This document shows, one piece after another, positions 25,914 through 36,020 of a stretch of 64,000 nt of DNA. The translations under genes were made by a program, and so were the position numbers. Source of the DNA: Pseudomonas oleovorans subsp. oleovorans (lineage in GTDB: Bacteria; Pseudomonadota; Gammaproteobacteria; Pseudomonadales; Pseudomonadaceae); contig NZ_NIUB01000005.1 of NCBI RefSeq assembly GCF_002197815.1, positions 108,266 through 172,265 of the forward strand, written 5' to 3'. The notes beneath the pieces are model-generated. The model saw nothing but the letters and a program-made list of their open reading frames with translations, did no database searches and was not told where the DNA came from. Within the stretch, counting starts at the first letter, position 1, and each line of letters opens with the position of its first letter.

Positions 25914-25948
25914 CCGCACATGCGGGGCTCTTACTTTGACAAGTCAGC

Positions 25949-26413
25949 TTACATCTGGCTTTGCAGGTACTTCTCCAGCCCCAGCTTGTCGATTAGCTGC
26001 AACTGAATCTCCAGCCAATAGGCGTGGTCTTCCTCGGTATCCTTGAGCTGTGCCAGGAGGATGTCGCGAGTCTGGTAATCCTGATGCTTCTCGCACAGTT
26101 CGATACCCTTGCTCAGGGCCGCGCGCACTTCGTACTCCAGCGCCAGATCCAGCTTCAGCGCCTCAGGCACGGTCTGCCCGAAGGAGAAGGCGTTGGGCAC
26201 CATATCCGGCACACCCTCGAGGAAGATGATGCGCTTGAGCAGCGCGTCGGCGTGCTGGGTTTCCTCTTCCATCTCGTGGTTGATGCGCTCGTAGAGCTTG
26301 CTGAAACCCCAGTCCTCATACAGCCGCGAATGGATGAAATACTGGTCACGAGCGGCCAGCTCACCTTTGAGCAGATGCTTGAGATAGTCGACGACTTCGG
26401 TATGGCCTTTCAT
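25949..26413 (-). CDS. bfrA: bacterioferritin-family iron storage protein
   Basis: A 154-residue four-helix ferritin-like protein whose sequence ([36 protein letters not shown]) matches bacterioferritins, ending ENYLQSQM-like (EKYLQSQM). Ferroxidase ligands Glu18, Glu51 and His54 are present. Position 52, the haem-ligand Met of classical Bfr, is Thr (EETQHAD), so it may store iron without haem, like the P. aeruginosa protein first called BfrA. I use the ATG at 26413, with AAGGA nine bases upstream, rather than the one at 26434, which has no ribosome binding site. Confidence 0.9.
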   Translation of the reverse strand: MKGHTEVVDYLKHLLKGELAARDQYFIHSRLYEDWGFSKLYERINHEMEEETQHADALLKRIIFLEGVPDMVPNAFSFGQTVPEALKLDLALEYEVRAALSKGIELCEKHQDYQTRDILLAQLKDTEEDHAYWLEIQLQLIDKLGLEKYLQSQM

Positions 26414-26488
26414 GCCGGGCATTCCTTGTAGCATTCATGAACAAGTGGCAATGCTCCGCCTGACGCGGGGTTCGGTCAAGCAAAAGCA

Positions 26489-26513
26489 CAACGCCTCCGC
26501 GAGGGAGGCGTTG
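26489..26513 (-). terminator. katG terminator
   Basis: CAACGCCTCC, loop GCGAG, GGAGGCGTTG just past the katG stop, followed on the minus strand by TGTGCTTTTG. Confidence 0.75.
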
Positions 26514-26533
26514 CGTTACCGCTCAGTGAAGCG

Positions 26534-28657
26534 TCAGGCCAGATCGAAACGATCCAGGTTCATCACCTTGGTCCAGGCCGCGACGAAGTCCTTGATGAAC
26601 TTCTGCTGGCCGCCGTCCTGGGCATACACCTCGGCATAGGCGCGCAGCACCGAGTTGGAACCGAACACCAGGTCGGCACGGCTGGCCGTGTACTTCTTCG
26701 CCCCGGTCTTGCGCTCCAGCACATCGAAGCCCTCGCCACTGGGTTTCCACTCCAGGTCCATGCTCAGCACATTGACGAAGAAGTCATTGCTCAGCACGCC
26801 CACCTTGTCGGTGAACACACCCCGCAGGCTGCCATCCCAGTTGGCGCCCAGCACACGCAGGCCACCGAGCAGCGCGGTCATCTCCGGCGCGGTCAACGTC
26901 AGCTGCTGAGCCTTGTCGATCAGCAGCACCTCGTCGCCGATATCGATACCATCGGCCTTCCAGTTACGGAAGCCATCGGCCGGGCCACGCAGGTATTCAA
27001 CGCTGTGCACGTCGGTCTGCTCCTGCGAGGCATCGACGCGACCAGCGGCGAACGGCACCTCGATCGACGTACCGGCAGCACTAGCGGCCTGCTCGACGCC
27101 GAGATTACCGGCCAGGACGATCAGGTCGGCCAGAGACAGGCGAGTCGAAGCCTGGATGCCCTCGATCTTGGCCAGCGCGGCAACCGCGATCTTGTTCACC
27201 GCCCAGCCGCGCTGCGGTTGCAGCGCCAGGCGCGCACCGTTGGCACCGCCGCGCTTGTCGCCACCCCGGAAGGTGGCCGCCGAGGCCCAAGCCAGGGAAA
27301 CCAGTTCGGATACGCTCAGGCCCAGCGCCGCGATCTTCGCTTTGGCATCGGCAATGTCGGCAGCAGACGGCAGCGGGCCGGCTGGCGGCAGCGGGTCTTG
27401 CCAGATCAGGTCTTCCTTCGGCACTTCCGGGCCGAGGTAGCGAGCCTTTGGCCCCATGTCGCGGTGGGTCAGCTTGAACCAGGCGCGGGCGAAGGCTTCG
27501 CTGAACGCCTGCGGGTCGTTGAGGAAACGCCGCGAGATTTTCTCGAAGGCCGGATCGAAACGCAGGGTCAGGTCGGTGGTGAGCATGGTCGGCTTGTGCT
27601 TGACCGCCGGATCGAAAGGATCAGGGATGATCTCCGGGGCATCCTTGGCCACCCACTGGATCGCGCCGGCCGGCGACCTGACTTGCTCCCATTCGTACTG
27701 GAACAGGTTCTCAAAGAAGTAGTTGCTCCACTGGGTCGGCGTTTGCGTCCAGGTGACTTCGATCCCCGAGGTAATGGCGTCCTTACCCTTGCCACTGCCA
27801 TAGCCGCTGAACCAGCCCAGGCCCTGCTGCTCGATGGGAGCGGCTTCCGGGTCGGGGCCGATCTTGTCGCCCGGCACCGCGCCGTGCGTCTTGCCCAGGG
27901 TGTGGCCACCGGCGATCAAGGCGACGATTTCCTCGTCGTCCATCGCCATGTTGCCGAAGGTGGCACGGATGAACGGCGCCGCCGACAGCGGATCACCACT
28001 GGCTTCCGGGCCTTCCGGGTTGACGTAGATCAGGCCCATTTCGGTGGCCGCCAGCGGGCTGTCTTTCAGCGCCTCGCTACGACGGTGCTTGAGCCATTCC
28101 TTTTCCGTGCCCCAGTTGACGTCGTTATCCGGCTCCCAGGTGTCCGCGCGCCCGGCAGCGAAGCCGAAGGTACGGAAACCCGAAGACTCCAGGGCAACGT
28201 TGCCGGCCAGCATGAACAGGTCGGCCCAGCTGATCTTCTGTCCATACTTCTGCTTCACCGGCCACAGCAGGCGACGAGCCTTGTCCAGGTTGGCGTTGTC
28301 CGGCCAGGCGCCCAGCGGCGCAAAACGCTGCTGACCACGACCCGCACCACCCCGGCCATCAACCAGACGGTACGTGCCGGCGCCATGCCAGGCCATGCGG
28401 ATGAATAGACCGACGTAGCTGCCCCAGTCGGCCGGCCACCACTCCTGCGAATCGGTGAGTACCTTGCGGATATCACCCTTGAGGGCGGAATAGTCGATCT
28501 TCTTAAATTCTTCGGCGTAGTTGAATGTCTCGCCCAGCGGGTTGGAGCGCTCGGAATGCTGGTTCAGCAGATCCACACGCAACTGATTCGGCCACCAATC
28601 CAGATTGGTCGTCCCCTGGCCTGCGACATGATACGGGCATTTACCTGTGTTCGACAT
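26534..28657 (-). CDS. katG: catalase-peroxidase KatG
   Basis: Haem enzyme that removes hydrogen peroxide by catalase and peroxidase reactions. The 707-residue protein has the distal site [11 protein letters not shown] near 88-98, whose Trp is the first residue of the Met-Tyr-Trp adduct, [11 protein letters not shown] with the adduct Tyr near 210, and proximal [13 protein letters not shown] near 250. The second, non-catalytic peroxidase-like half follows from about 400. The ATG at 28657 ([10 protein letters not shown]) has AAGGAG upstream; upstream in-frame codons are non-coding. In P. aeruginosa this place, between bfrA and rplQ, is occupied by the unrelated catalase katA, as I recall. Confidence 0.96.
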   Translation of the reverse strand: MSNTGKCPYHVAGQGTTNLDWWPNQLRVDLLNQHSERSNPLGETFNYAEEFKKIDYSALKGDIRKVLTDSQEWWPADWGSYVGLFIRMAWHGAGTYRLVDGRGGAGRGQQRFAPLGAWPDNANLDKARRLLWPVKQKYGQKISWADLFMLAGNVALESSGFRTFGFAAGRADTWEPDNDVNWGTEKEWLKHRRSEALKDSPLAATEMGLIYVNPEGPEASGDPLSAAPFIRATFGNMAMDDEEIVALIAGGHTLGKTHGAVPGDKIGPDPEAAPIEQQGLGWFSGYGSGKGKDAITSGIEVTWTQTPTQWSNYFFENLFQYEWEQVRSPAGAIQWVAKDAPEIIPDPFDPAVKHKPTMLTTDLTLRFDPAFEKISRRFLNDPQAFSEAFARAWFKLTHRDMGPKARYLGPEVPKEDLIWQDPLPPAGPLPSAADIADAKAKIAALGLSVSELVSLAWASAATFRGGDKRGGANGARLALQPQRGWAVNKIAVAALAKIEGIQASTRLSLADLIVLAGNLGVEQAASAAGTSIEVPFAAGRVDASQEQTDVHSVEYLRGPADGFRNWKADGIDIGDEVLLIDKAQQLTLTAPEMTALLGGLRVLGANWDGSLRGVFTDKVGVLSNDFFVNVLSMDLEWKPSGEGFDVLERKTGAKKYTASRADLVFGSNSVLRAYAEVYAQDGGQQKFIKDFVAAWTKVMNLDRFDLA

Positions 28658-28855
28658 GCTTCTCTCCTTCTCCTCATCGTGTCGGTTCCAACGGCTGTGG
28701 CCCGACAATGAAAGAAGAATAGTCCTGCACTTACGAAAGAACCAATATATGAAACACAACGACAAGATAGTCATTTTCTTTCGATAGACGCCCGGACGCG
28801 TCCAAACCGAGCACCACCGCAACAGGAGAAAAGCCAGGATTTTTCCGCCGCAAAA

Positions 28856-28886
28856 ACAAACGCCCCAACACTGTTGGGGCGTTTGT
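28856..28886 (-). terminator. terminator of the alpha operon
   Basis: ACAAACGCCCCAACA, one-base loop, TGTTGGGGCGTTTGT is a perfect 15-bp stem; the minus strand continues with TTTTTG. It lies 60 bases after rplQ. Confidence 0.93.
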
Positions 28887-28946
28887 CGTTGCCTTGGCCT
28901 GAACTGGCTGCTTGACGCAGGCCGGCTCGGCGTAGGGAACAGAGAC

Positions 28947-29333
28947 TTACTCGGCAGCTTCTACCGAACCGCCGACCGGACGGTCGACCAGTTCAACATA
29001 AGCCATCGGAGCGTTGTCGCCAGCGCGGAAACCGCACTTGAGGATGCGCAGGTAGCCGCCGTTACGGGTGGCGTAGCGCTTGCCCAGATCGTTGAACAGT
29101 TTGCCAACGATGGCTTTCGAACGGGTACGGTCGAAGGCCAGACGACGATTGGCAACGCTGTCTTCCTTGGCCAGGGTGATCAGCGGCTCGGCAACGCGAC
29201 GCAGTTCCTTGGCTTTCGGCAGGGTAGTTTTGATCAGCTCGTGCTCGAACAGCGAAACCGCCATGTTCTGGAACATGGCCTTGCGGTGAGCGCTGGTGCG
29301 GCTGAGGTGACGGCCACTTTTACGATGACGCAT
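28947..29333 (-). CDS. rplQ: 50S ribosomal protein L17
   Basis: L17 of 128 residues ([45 protein letters not shown]). It sits near the exit tunnel of the large subunit. It is the last gene of the alpha operon rpsM-rpsK-rpsD-rpoA-rplQ and is followed by a strong terminator. The usual C-terminal part [22 protein letters not shown] is present. Confidence 0.98.
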
Positions 29334-29377
29334 GGTTCAATTCCTTACCAAACTTGTTCGTTCGGTGATGATGACGA

Positions 29378-30379
29378 TCAGGCAGTGGCCTTATCGTCTT
29401 TCTTCAGACTTGCCGGCGGCCAGTTGTCGAGGCGCATACCGAGGGACAGACCGCGAGAAGCCAGAACATCCTTGATTTCGGTCAGGGATTTCTTGCCCAG
29501 GTTCGGGGTTTTGAGCAGCTCTACTTCGGTGCGCTGAATCAGGTCACCGATGTAGTAGATGTTCTCTGCCTTGAGGCAGTTGGCCGAACGTACGGTCAGT
29601 TCCAGGTCATCGACAGGACGCAGCAGGATCGGATCGATCTCGTCTTCCTGCTCGACCACCACTGGCTCACTGTCACCTTTGAGGTCGACGAACGCGGCCA
29701 GCTGCTGCTGCAGGATGGTCGCGGCACGACGGATAGCCTCTTCAGGGTCCAGAGTACCGTTGGTTTCCAGGTCAATAACCAGTTTGTCCAGGTTGGTGCG
29801 CTGCTCGACACGGGCGTTTTCCACCACGTAAGCAACCCGACGCACAGGGCTGAACGAAGCATCCAGCTGCAAGCGACCAATGCTGCGGCTTTCATCTTCG
29901 TCGCTCTGACGCGCGTCAGCCGGCTCATAGCCGCGACCACGAGCCACTGTGAGCTTCATGTTCAGCGCGCCATTGGAAGCCAGGTTGGCGATTACGTGGT
30001 CGCCATTGACGATTTCAACATCGTGATCCAGCTGAATATCGGCAGCGGTAACTACGCCCGGGCCCTTCTTAGCCAGAGTCAGGGTCACTTCGTCACGGCC
30101 GTGCAGCTTGATAGCCAGACCTTTCAGGTTGAGCAGGATCTCGATGACATCTTCCTGCACACCTTCGATCGCGGAGTACTCGTGGAGTACCCCGTCGATC
30201 TCGGCCTCGACTACTGCACAGCCAGGCATGGAGGACAACAGGATGCGACGCAGCGCGTTGCCCAGGGTATGGCCAAAACCACGCTCGAGAGGCTCGAGAG
30301 TGATCTTGGCGCGGGTCGGACTGACCTCCTGCACATCAATGTGACGGGGGGTCAGGAACTCATTTACCGAAATCTGCAT
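29378..30379 (-). CDS. rpoA: DNA-directed RNA polymerase subunit alpha
   Basis: The 333-residue alpha subunit has the dimerising N-terminal domain (about 1-235; [26 protein letters not shown] near 32). A flexible acidic linker ([20 protein letters not shown]) leads to the C-terminal domain (about 250-318; [36 protein letters not shown]), which contacts UP elements and activators. It lies 22 bases after rpsD within the alpha operon. Confidence 0.99.
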   Translation of the reverse strand: MQISVNEFLTPRHIDVQEVSPTRAKITLEPLERGFGHTLGNALRRILLSSMPGCAVVEAEIDGVLHEYSAIEGVQEDVIEILLNLKGLAIKLHGRDEVTLTLAKKGPGVVTAADIQLDHDVEIVNGDHVIANLASNGALNMKLTVARGRGYEPADARQSDEDESRSIGRLQLDASFSPVRRVAYVVENARVEQRTNLDKLVIDLETNGTLDPEEAIRRAATILQQQLAAFVDLKGDSEPVVVEQEDEIDPILLRPVDDLELTVRSANCLKAENIYYIGDLIQRTEVELLKTPNLGKKSLTEIKDVLASRGLSLGMRLDNWPPASLKKDDKATA

Positions 30380-30401
30380 GGATGCACCTATTTTCTAGCC
30401 C

Positions 30402-31022
30402 TTACTTGGAGTAGAGCTCGACAATCAGGCTCTCGTTGATGTCAGCGGACAGATCGCTACGAGCCGGTACGTTCTTGAACACACCAGACTTCTTCTCAGC
30501 GTCTACTTCTACCCACTCAACACGGCCGCGCTGGGCGCAGAGCTCAAGAGCCTGAGCGATGCGCAGCTGGTTCTTCGATTTCTCGCGAACAGCAACGACG
30601 TCGCCAGCTTTAACCTGGTAGGACGGTACGTTTACGGTCTGACCGTTGACGCTGATTGCTTTGTGCGAAACCAGCTGACGGGATTCGGCACGGGTAGCAC
30701 CAAAGCCCATACGGTAAACCACGTTATCCAGACGGCACTCCAGCAGTTGCAGCAGGTTTTCGCCGGTGGCGCCCTTCTGGCTGGCAGCTTGCTTGTAGTA
30801 ACCGCTGAACTGACGCTCCAGAACGCCGTAGATACGACGGACTTTTTGCTTTTCACGCAGCTGGGTGCCGTAGTCGGACTGGCGACCGCGACGCTGACCG
30901 TGAATACCGGGAGCTGCTTCGATGTTGCACTTAGATTCAAGCGCGCGAACACCACTCTTCAGGAAGAGATCGGTGCCTTCACGGCGAGACAGTTTGCACT
31001 TGGGACCAATGTAACGAGCCAT
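30402..31022 (-). CDS. rpsD: 30S ribosomal protein S4
   Basis: S4 (206 residues) initiates 30S assembly and in E. coli represses its own alpha operon. [23 protein letters not shown] opens the protein; the S4 RNA-binding domain runs from about 95 ([32 protein letters not shown]). Only two Cys (9 and 32) remain in the N-terminal region, so it is the zinc-free type. Its operon leader is the region before rpsM. Confidence 0.98.
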   Translation of the reverse strand: MARYIGPKCKLSRREGTDLFLKSGVRALESKCNIEAAPGIHGQRRGRQSDYGTQLREKQKVRRIYGVLERQFSGYYKQAASQKGATGENLLQLLECRLDNVVYRMGFGATRAESRQLVSHKAISVNGQTVNVPSYQVKAGDVVAVREKSKNQLRIAQALELCAQRGRVEWVEVDAEKKSGVFKNVPARSDLSADINESLIVELYSK

Positions 31023-31039
31023 TTCTCACTGTCTCCTGA

Positions 31040-31429
31040 TTACACGCGACGCTTCTTCGGCGGACGGCACCCGTTGTGCGGGATTGGCGTCACGTCGGTG
31101 ATGCTGGCGATTTTGTAGCCGCAGGCGTTCAGAGCACGCACGGCGGATTCGCGACCTGGGCCTGGACCTTTGACGTTGACGTCGAGGTTCTTCAGACCGT
31201 ATTCCAGTGCAGCCTGACCAGCGCGCTCGGCGGCGATCTGGGCAGCAAACGGAGTGGACTTACGCGAGCCGCGGAAACCCGAACCACCGGAGGTAGCCCA
31301 GGACAGGGCGTTACCCTGACGGTCGGTAATGGTCACGATAGTGTTGTTGAAAGACGCGTGGATGTGGGCGATGCCATCAACCACCGTCTTTTTGACTTTT
31401 TTACGAGTACGAGCAGCAGGTTTTGCCAT
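31040..31429 (-). CDS. rpsK: 30S ribosomal protein S11
   Basis: S11 of 129 residues, part of the 30S platform, with [45 protein letters not shown] and the Gly-rich [19 protein letters not shown]. It lies between rpsM and rpsD in the alpha operon. Confidence 0.98.
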   Translation of the reverse strand: MAKPAARTRKKVKKTVVDGIAHIHASFNNTIVTITDRQGNALSWATSGGSGFRGSRKSTPFAAQIAAERAGQAALEYGLKNLDVNVKGPGPGRESAVRALNACGYKIASITDVTPIPHNGCRPPKKRRV

Positions 31430-31459
31430 GACTAAATTCCTGTCGATTCGCGAATGCGA

Positions 31460-31816
31460 TTACTTGCGGATCGGCTTACGCGGGCCCTTACGGGTGCGAG
31501 CGTTGGTCTTGGTACGCTGACCGCGAACCGGCAGACCTTTACGATGACGCAGGCCACGGTAGCAACCCAGATCCATCAAGCGCTTGATCTTCATATTCAC
31601 TTCACGACGCAGGTCGCCTTCGGTATTCACCTTGGCTACTTCGCCACGCAGCTGTTCGATCTGCTCGTCAGTCAGATCCTTGATTTTCGCAGCCGGATTT
31701 ACACCGGTAGCGGCACAGATTTTCTGTGCAGTGGTGCGACCAACACCAAAGATGTAGGTCAGCGAGATAACAGTGTGCTTGTTATCCGGAATGTTAACGC
31801 CTGCAATACGGGCCAT
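31460..31816 (-). CDS. rpsM: 30S ribosomal protein S13
   Basis: S13 (118 residues; [33 protein letters not shown], basic C-terminus [21 protein letters not shown]) contacts the P-site tRNA. It is the first gene of the alpha operon. A good promoter (31876-31904) and an 83-base leader precede it. That leader is where S4 binds in E. coli, but I cannot confirm the fold here. Confidence 0.98.
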   Translation of the reverse strand: MARIAGVNIPDNKHTVISLTYIFGVGRTTAQKICAATGVNPAAKIKDLTDEQIEQLRGEVAKVNTEGDLRREVNMKIKRLMDLGCYRGLRHRKGLPVRGQRTKTNARTRKGPRKPIRK

Positions 31817-31875
31817 TCAGTGGAACTCCAATTGACAGCTACCTACGCCCCGGAAGCCAAGAAATAGGGCGCGAG

Positions 31876-31904
31876 ATATTAACGCTGTAATAACAAATAA
31901 TCAA
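31876..31904 (-). promoter_or_regulatory. sigma70 promoter of the alpha operon
   Basis: TTGATT, a 17-base spacer and TAATAT on the minus strand. It begins directly after the hairpin 31905-31928 and lies 60 bases before rpsM, so rpsM-rplQ can be transcribed apart from secY-rpmJ. Confidence 0.75.
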
Positions 31905-31928
31905 CCCGGCAGCGCACTAGCTGCCGGG
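31905..31928 (-). terminator. hairpin after rpmJ (spc/alpha boundary)
   Basis: CCCGGCAGC, loop, GCTGCCGGG is a perfect 9-bp stem 21 bases after the rpmJ stop, followed by TTGATTATTTGTTATT. It looks like a weak or partial terminator whose tail doubles as the alpha-operon -35 region. Confidence 0.6.
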
Positions 31929-31949
31929 CTTATCACGCGTGGTTCACAC

Positions 31950-32066
31950 TCAGCCTTGGCGCTGCTTGTGACGCGGCTCTGCGCTGCAGATCACCCGCAC
32001 GACACCTTCGCGACGGATAATTTTGCAGTTACGGCACAGCTTTTTCACCGATGCACGAACTTTCAT
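31950..32066 (-). CDS. rpmJ: 50S ribosomal protein L36
   Basis: L36 of 38 residues ([20 protein letters not shown] then [18 protein letters not shown]). Three Cys and the His near the end form the zinc-binding (C+) site. It follows secY as in other gammaproteobacteria. The start is the ATG at 32066 with GGAG upstream. Confidence 0.97.
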
Positions 32067-32094
32067 TACCAACTCCTCGAACCTTACGGGTGGA

Positions 32095-33423
32095 TCAGCG
32101 GAGCATGCCGCTGCCATAGCCCTTCAGGTTGGCTTTCTTCATCAGGGAATCGTACTGGTGAGACACGAGGTGCGATTGCACTTGGGACATGAAGTCCATT
32201 ACAACCACGACCACGATCAGCAACGAGGTCCCGCCAAGGTAGAACGGAACGTTGGCTGCAACCACCAGGAACTGGGGCAGCAGGCACACGGCCGTCATGT
32301 ACAGAGCACCGAACATGGTCAAGCGGGTCAGAACGCCATCGATATAGCGTGCAGACTGCTCGCCCGGACGGATGCCCGGAATAAAGGCACCGGACTTCTT
32401 CAGGTTTTCCGCTACGTCTTTCGGGTTGAACATCAGCGCTGTGTAGAAGAAGCAGAAGAAAATGATCCCTGCACTAAACAGCAGAATGTTCAACGGCTGA
32501 CCAGGAGCGATAGCCTGCGAAATGTCCTGCAGCCAGCCCAAACCCTCGGACTGACCAAACCAGGCACCCAGCGAGGCCGGGAACAGCAGAAGGCTGCTGG
32601 CGAAGATGGCCGGGATTACGCCCGCCATGTTCACCTTCAACGGCAGGTGGCTGGTCTGCGCAGCGAAGACCTTGCGGCCCTGCTGACGCTTGGCATAGTG
32701 CACCGCAATGCGACGCTGACCACGCTCAATGAACACCACGAAACCGATGATCGCTACTGCCAGCAGGCCGATGGCGATCAGAGCGAAGATGTTGATATCG
32801 CCCTGACGAGCAGACTCGAAAGACTGCCCGATTGCCGACGGCAGACCGGCCACGATGCCTGCAAAAATCAGCATCGAGATACCGTTGCCGACACCGCGCT
32901 CGGTGATCTGCTCGCCTAGCCACATCATGAACATCGCGCCCGCCACGAAAGTGGTGATCGCCACGAAGTGGAAGCCGAAATCGCCCGAGAACGCAACGCC
33001 CTGACTAGCCAGACCAACGGACATACCGATGGCCTGAACGAACGCCAGAACGAGAGTGCCGTAGCGGGTGTACTGGCTGATCTTGCGACGGCCAGCTTCA
33101 CCTTCCTTCTTCAACTGTTCCAGCTGCGGGCTGACAGCGGTCATCAGTTGCATGATGATCGATGCCGAAATGTACGGCATGATCCCCAGTGCAAAGATGC
33201 TCATCCGCTCCAGCGCGCCGCCGGAAAACATGTTGAACAAGCTAAGAATGGTCCCCTCATTCTGCCGGAACAGATCCGCCAGTCGGTCTGGGTTGATGCC
33301 AGGAACCGGGATGTGCGCACCTATCCGGTAGACGATGATCGCCAGGAACAGGAAACGCAGACGAGCCCAGAGTTCGGACAACCCGCCACCTGCCAGCGCT
33401 GAGAGAGCACCTTGCTTAGCCAT
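32095..33423 (-). CDS. secY: preprotein translocase subunit SecY
   Basis: SecY is the protein-conducting channel of the inner membrane. The 442-residue sequence has ten predicted helices, N-terminal [25 protein letters not shown] with the plug region following, and the cytoplasmic loop [28 protein letters not shown] near 250 that contacts SecA and the ribosome. It is the penultimate gene of the spc operon, one base after rplO. SecE is encoded at 58854. Confidence 0.98.
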
Positions 33424-33855
33424 TTAGTCCTCGAACTTACCGCCAGCTGCCTCGATAGCCGCACGCGCACCCTTGGTGGCGGCGATACCTTTCAGGGTGA
33501 CCGCACGGGTAACCTCACCGGACAGCATGACTTTCACACGCTGTACGTGATGGCCTACCAGATTGGCATCCTTCAGAGCCTGCAGAGTTACAACACCTTC
33601 TACCTTGTTCAGCTCGGAGGTACGCACTTCAGCGCGATCCATAGCCTTCAGGGAGACGAAGCCGAACTTCGGCAGACGGCGGTGCAGCGGCTGCTGACCA
33701 CCCTCAAAGCCCGGAGCGATGGAACCACCGGAGCGGGAGGTTTGACCTTTGTGGCCACGGCCACCAGTCTTACCCAGACCGCTACCGATGCCACGGCCCG
33801 GACGGTGCTTCTCGCGACGGGCACCCGGCGCGGAACGCAGATCGTTCAGTTGCAT
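33424..33855 (-). CDS. rplO: 50S ribosomal protein L15
   Basis: L15 of 143 residues: [44 protein letters not shown], the Gly/Arg-rich extension that penetrates 23S rRNA, and a globular C-terminal half. The frame is open upstream into rpmD, but the ATG at 33855 is the family start. Confidence 0.98.
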   Translation of the reverse strand: MQLNDLRSAPGARREKHRPGRGIGSGLGKTGGRGHKGQTSRSGGSIAPGFEGGQQPLHRRLPKFGFVSLKAMDRAEVRTSELNKVEGVVTLQALKDANLVGHHVQRVKVMLSGEVTRAVTLKGIAATKGARAAIEAAGGKFED

Positions 33856-33857
33856 GA

Positions 33858-34037
33858 TTAACCCTCCACCTTCAACAGGTAGTAAGCCTTGTTGATCATG
33901 CCGCGGTTTTCCGGAGTATCCAGAACCTCTACGGTGTGACCGATGCGACGCAGGCCCAGGCCCTTGACGCAAGCTTTGTGATTGGCCAGACGGCCATTGG
34001 TGCTCTTGATCAGAGTCACTTTGACGGTATTAGCCAT
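33858..34037 (-). CDS. rpmD: 50S ribosomal protein L30
   Basis: L30 of 59 residues ([20 protein letters not shown], then [20 protein letters not shown], ending YYLLKVEG). The start at 34037 follows rpsE by two bases, and rplO begins two bases after its stop, a tightly packed part of the spc operon. Confidence 0.98.
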   Translation of the reverse strand: MANTVKVTLIKSTNGRLANHKACVKGLGLRRIGHTVEVLDTPENRGMINKAYYLLKVEG

Positions 34038-34039
34038 GG

Positions 34040-34540
34040 TTAGAGAATCTCCTCGACGCTCTTGCCACGCTTGGCTGCAACAGAACCCGGAGACTGCATG
34101 GTCTTCAGACCCTTGAAAGTGGCGTGAACCACGTTCACCGGGTTGGTCGAGCCGTAGCACTTGGCCAGAACGTTCTGCACACCAGCCACTTCCAGCACGG
34201 CACGCATGGCACCGCCGGCGATGATACCGGTACCTTCCGAAGCCGGCTGCATGAACACCTTGGAGGCGCCGTGAGCGGACTTGATCGGGTACTGCAGAGT
34301 GGTGCCGTTCAGATCAACTTGGATCATGTTGCGACGCGCAGCTTCCATAGCCTTCTGGATAGCAGCCGGAACTTCGCGGGACTTGCCACGGCCGAAACCG
34401 ACGCGACCCTTGCCATCACCTACCACGGTCAGCGCGGTGAAAGTGAAGATACGGCCACCCTTTACGGTCTTGGCAACGCGGTTAACCTGAACCAGCTTCT
34501 CGATGTAGCCTTCGTCGCGCTTTTGGTCGTTATTTGCCAT
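34040..34540 (-). CDS. rpsE: 30S ribosomal protein S5
   Basis: S5 of 166 residues with the double-stranded RNA-binding-like domain ([45 protein letters not shown]) and C-terminal domain ([31 protein letters not shown]). It helps decoding fidelity. The VKGGR loop, where spectinomycin-resistance changes occur, has the ordinary sequence. Confidence 0.98.
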   Translation of the reverse strand: MANNDQKRDEGYIEKLVQVNRVAKTVKGGRIFTFTALTVVGDGKGRVGFGRGKSREVPAAIQKAMEAARRNMIQVDLNGTTLQYPIKSAHGASKVFMQPASEGTGIIAGGAMRAVLEVAGVQNVLAKCYGSTNPVNVVHATFKGLKTMQSPGSVAAKRGKSVEEIL

Positions 34541-34543
34541 AAC

Positions 34544-34894
34544 TTAGAACTCCAGCCCGCCTTCACGAGCAGCATCAGCCAGCGCCTTGACGCGGCCGTG
34601 GTACTTGAAGCCAGAACGGTCGAATGCCACCTGGGTCACACCAGCGGCTTTCGCACGCTCAGCAACCAGCGCACCAACTTTCTTGGCTGCGTCGACGTTG
34701 CCGGTGGCGCCATCACGCAGTGCTTTGTCCAAGGTAGAGGCGCTGGCCAGAACCTTGCTGCCGTCGGCCGAGATGACCTGGGCGTAGATGTGCTGCGAAG
34801 AGCGGTACACGCACAGACGCACGGCTTCGAGCTCGTGCATTTTCAGGCGTGCTTTGCGAGCGCGACGCAGACGAGTAACTTTTTTGTCGGTCAT
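34544..34894 (-). CDS. rplR: 50S ribosomal protein L18
   Basis: L18 (116 residues; basic N-terminus [20 protein letters not shown], then [28 protein letters not shown]) binds 5S rRNA with L5 and L25. It lies three bases before rpsE in the spc operon. Confidence 0.98.
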   Translation of the reverse strand: MTDKKVTRLRRARKARLKMHELEAVRLCVYRSSQHIYAQVISADGSKVLASASTLDKALRDGATGNVDAAKKVGALVAERAKAAGVTQVAFDRSGFKYHGRVKALADAAREGGLEF

Positions 34895-34905
34895 TTTTCA
34901 GCCCC

Positions 34906-35439
34906 TTACTTCTTCTTGGCTTCTTTACGACGGACAACTTCATCCGCGTAACGAACGCCTTTGCCCTTGTAGGGCTCAGGACGACGGAAGTCACGGATTT
35001 CCGCAGCCACCTGACCCACCAGTTGCTTGTCGATACCCTTGATCAGGATTTCGGTCTGGTTCGGGGTTTCAGCCACGACGCCTTCCGGCAGTTCGTAGTC
35101 GATCGGGTGGGAGAAGCCCAGTGCGAGGTTCAGCACCTGGCCTTTGGCTTGAGCTTTGTAGCCCACGCCGACCAGCTGCAGCTTACGCTCGAAGCCTTGG
35201 CTGACACCGATGACCATGTTGTTCACCAGAGCACGAGTAGTACCGGCCATAGCGCGGTTCTGCTGGTCGCCATTACGAGCGGCGAAACGCAGTTCGCTAC
35301 CTTCCTGGATCACTTCCACGGACGAGTGAACGTTCAGTTCCAGAGCGCCCTTGGCACCCTTGACCGAGAGCTGCTGACCGGCGAGTTTGATCTCGACACC
35401 GGCAGGCAGCACAACGGGGTTCTTAGCAACGCGAGACAT
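34906..35439 (-). CDS. rplF: 50S ribosomal protein L6
   Basis: L6 of 177 residues with two similar domains: [31 protein letters not shown] and the C-terminal half with [44 protein letters not shown]. It lies near the factor-binding site. The ATG at 35439 is the family start; the frame upstream overlaps rpsH. Confidence 0.98.
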   Translation of the reverse strand: MSRVAKNPVVLPAGVEIKLAGQQLSVKGAKGALELNVHSSVEVIQEGSELRFAARNGDQQNRAMAGTTRALVNNMVIGVSQGFERKLQLVGVGYKAQAKGQVLNLALGFSHPIDYELPEGVVAETPNQTEILIKGIDKQLVGQVAAEIRDFRRPEPYKGKGVRYADEVVRRKEAKKK

Positions 35440-35452
35440 GCTTATCCCCCCC

Positions 35453-35845
35453 TTAGAACACGGTGCAGAGCACTTCGCCGCCGACACCGGCAGCGCGCGC
35501 AGCGCGATCCGTCATCACACCTTTATTGGTGGAGACGATGGAAACACCGAGACCGCCGCGAACCTTCGGCAGGTCATCGACGGATTTGTATTGACGAAGG
35601 CCAGGACGGCTCACGCGCTTGACTTCCTCGATGACCGGACGGCCTTCGAAGTACTTCAGCTCGATGGACAGTTGTGGCTTGGCTTCACCATTGACTTCAT
35701 AACCCGCAATGTAACCTTCGTCTTTCAGAACTTTGGCTACGGCTACCTTCAGAGTGGAAGAAGGCATGCTTACGACGGACTTTTCAGCCATCTGGGCATT
35801 ACGGATACGAGTTAGCATGTCCGCTAACGGGTCCTGCATACTCAT
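35453..35845 (-). CDS. rpsH: 30S ribosomal protein S8
   Basis: S8 of 130 residues ([46 protein letters not shown]-terminal [33 protein letters not shown]). In E. coli S8 represses the spc operon by binding its mRNA. Here 192 bases with three terminator-like hairpins separate it from rpsN. Confidence 0.98.
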   Translation of the reverse strand: MSMQDPLADMLTRIRNAQMAEKSVVSMPSSTLKVAVAKVLKDEGYIAGYEVNGEAKPQLSIELKYFEGRPVIEEVKRVSRPGLRQYKSVDDLPKVRGGLGVSIVSTNKGVMTDRAARAAGVGGEVLCTVF

Positions 35846-35872
35846 GGGCTAGACGCTCCTGATACAAAAAGA

Positions 35873-35888
35873 ACAGCCCGAGGGCTGT
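35873..35888 (-). terminator. terminator-like hairpin 3 before rpsH
   Basis: ACAGCC, tetraloop CTCG, GGCTGT on the minus strand followed by TCTTTTTG: a compact intrinsic terminator shape only 28 bases before the rpsH start. Confidence 0.65.
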
Positions 35889-35965
35889 GGGATCATCCAA
35901 AAGCTCGGCATGGAAATACCAGGCTCAGGAGAGCCGGACATTCTAGAGACCGATCAAAAATGAAT

Positions 35966-35985
35966 CAAGCCCCAAAAGGGGCTTG
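35966..35985 (-). terminator. terminator-like hairpin 2 between rpsN and rpsH
   Basis: CAAGCCCC, loop TTTT, GGGGCTTG on the minus strand, followed by ATTCATTTTTG. Confidence 0.65.
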
Positions 35986-35999
35986 TTCAAATAAAGACA

Positions 36000-36020
36000 A
36001 AGCCGGCACTAGGCCGGCTT
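36000..36020. terminator. terminator-like hairpin 1 after rpsN
   Basis: AAGCCGGC and GCCGGCTT flank a five-base loop 18 bases after the rpsN stop. The minus strand continues with TGTCTTTATTTG. On the plus strand CGCTTTTTTT follows, so it would terminate antisense transcripts even better. Confidence 0.65.

Noticed and set aside
28658..28800. OxyR site upstream of katG (ATAG at two places)
   Set aside because: ATAG occurs near 28769 and 28785, but the CTAT partners and the seven-base spacing of the OxyR pattern are not met.
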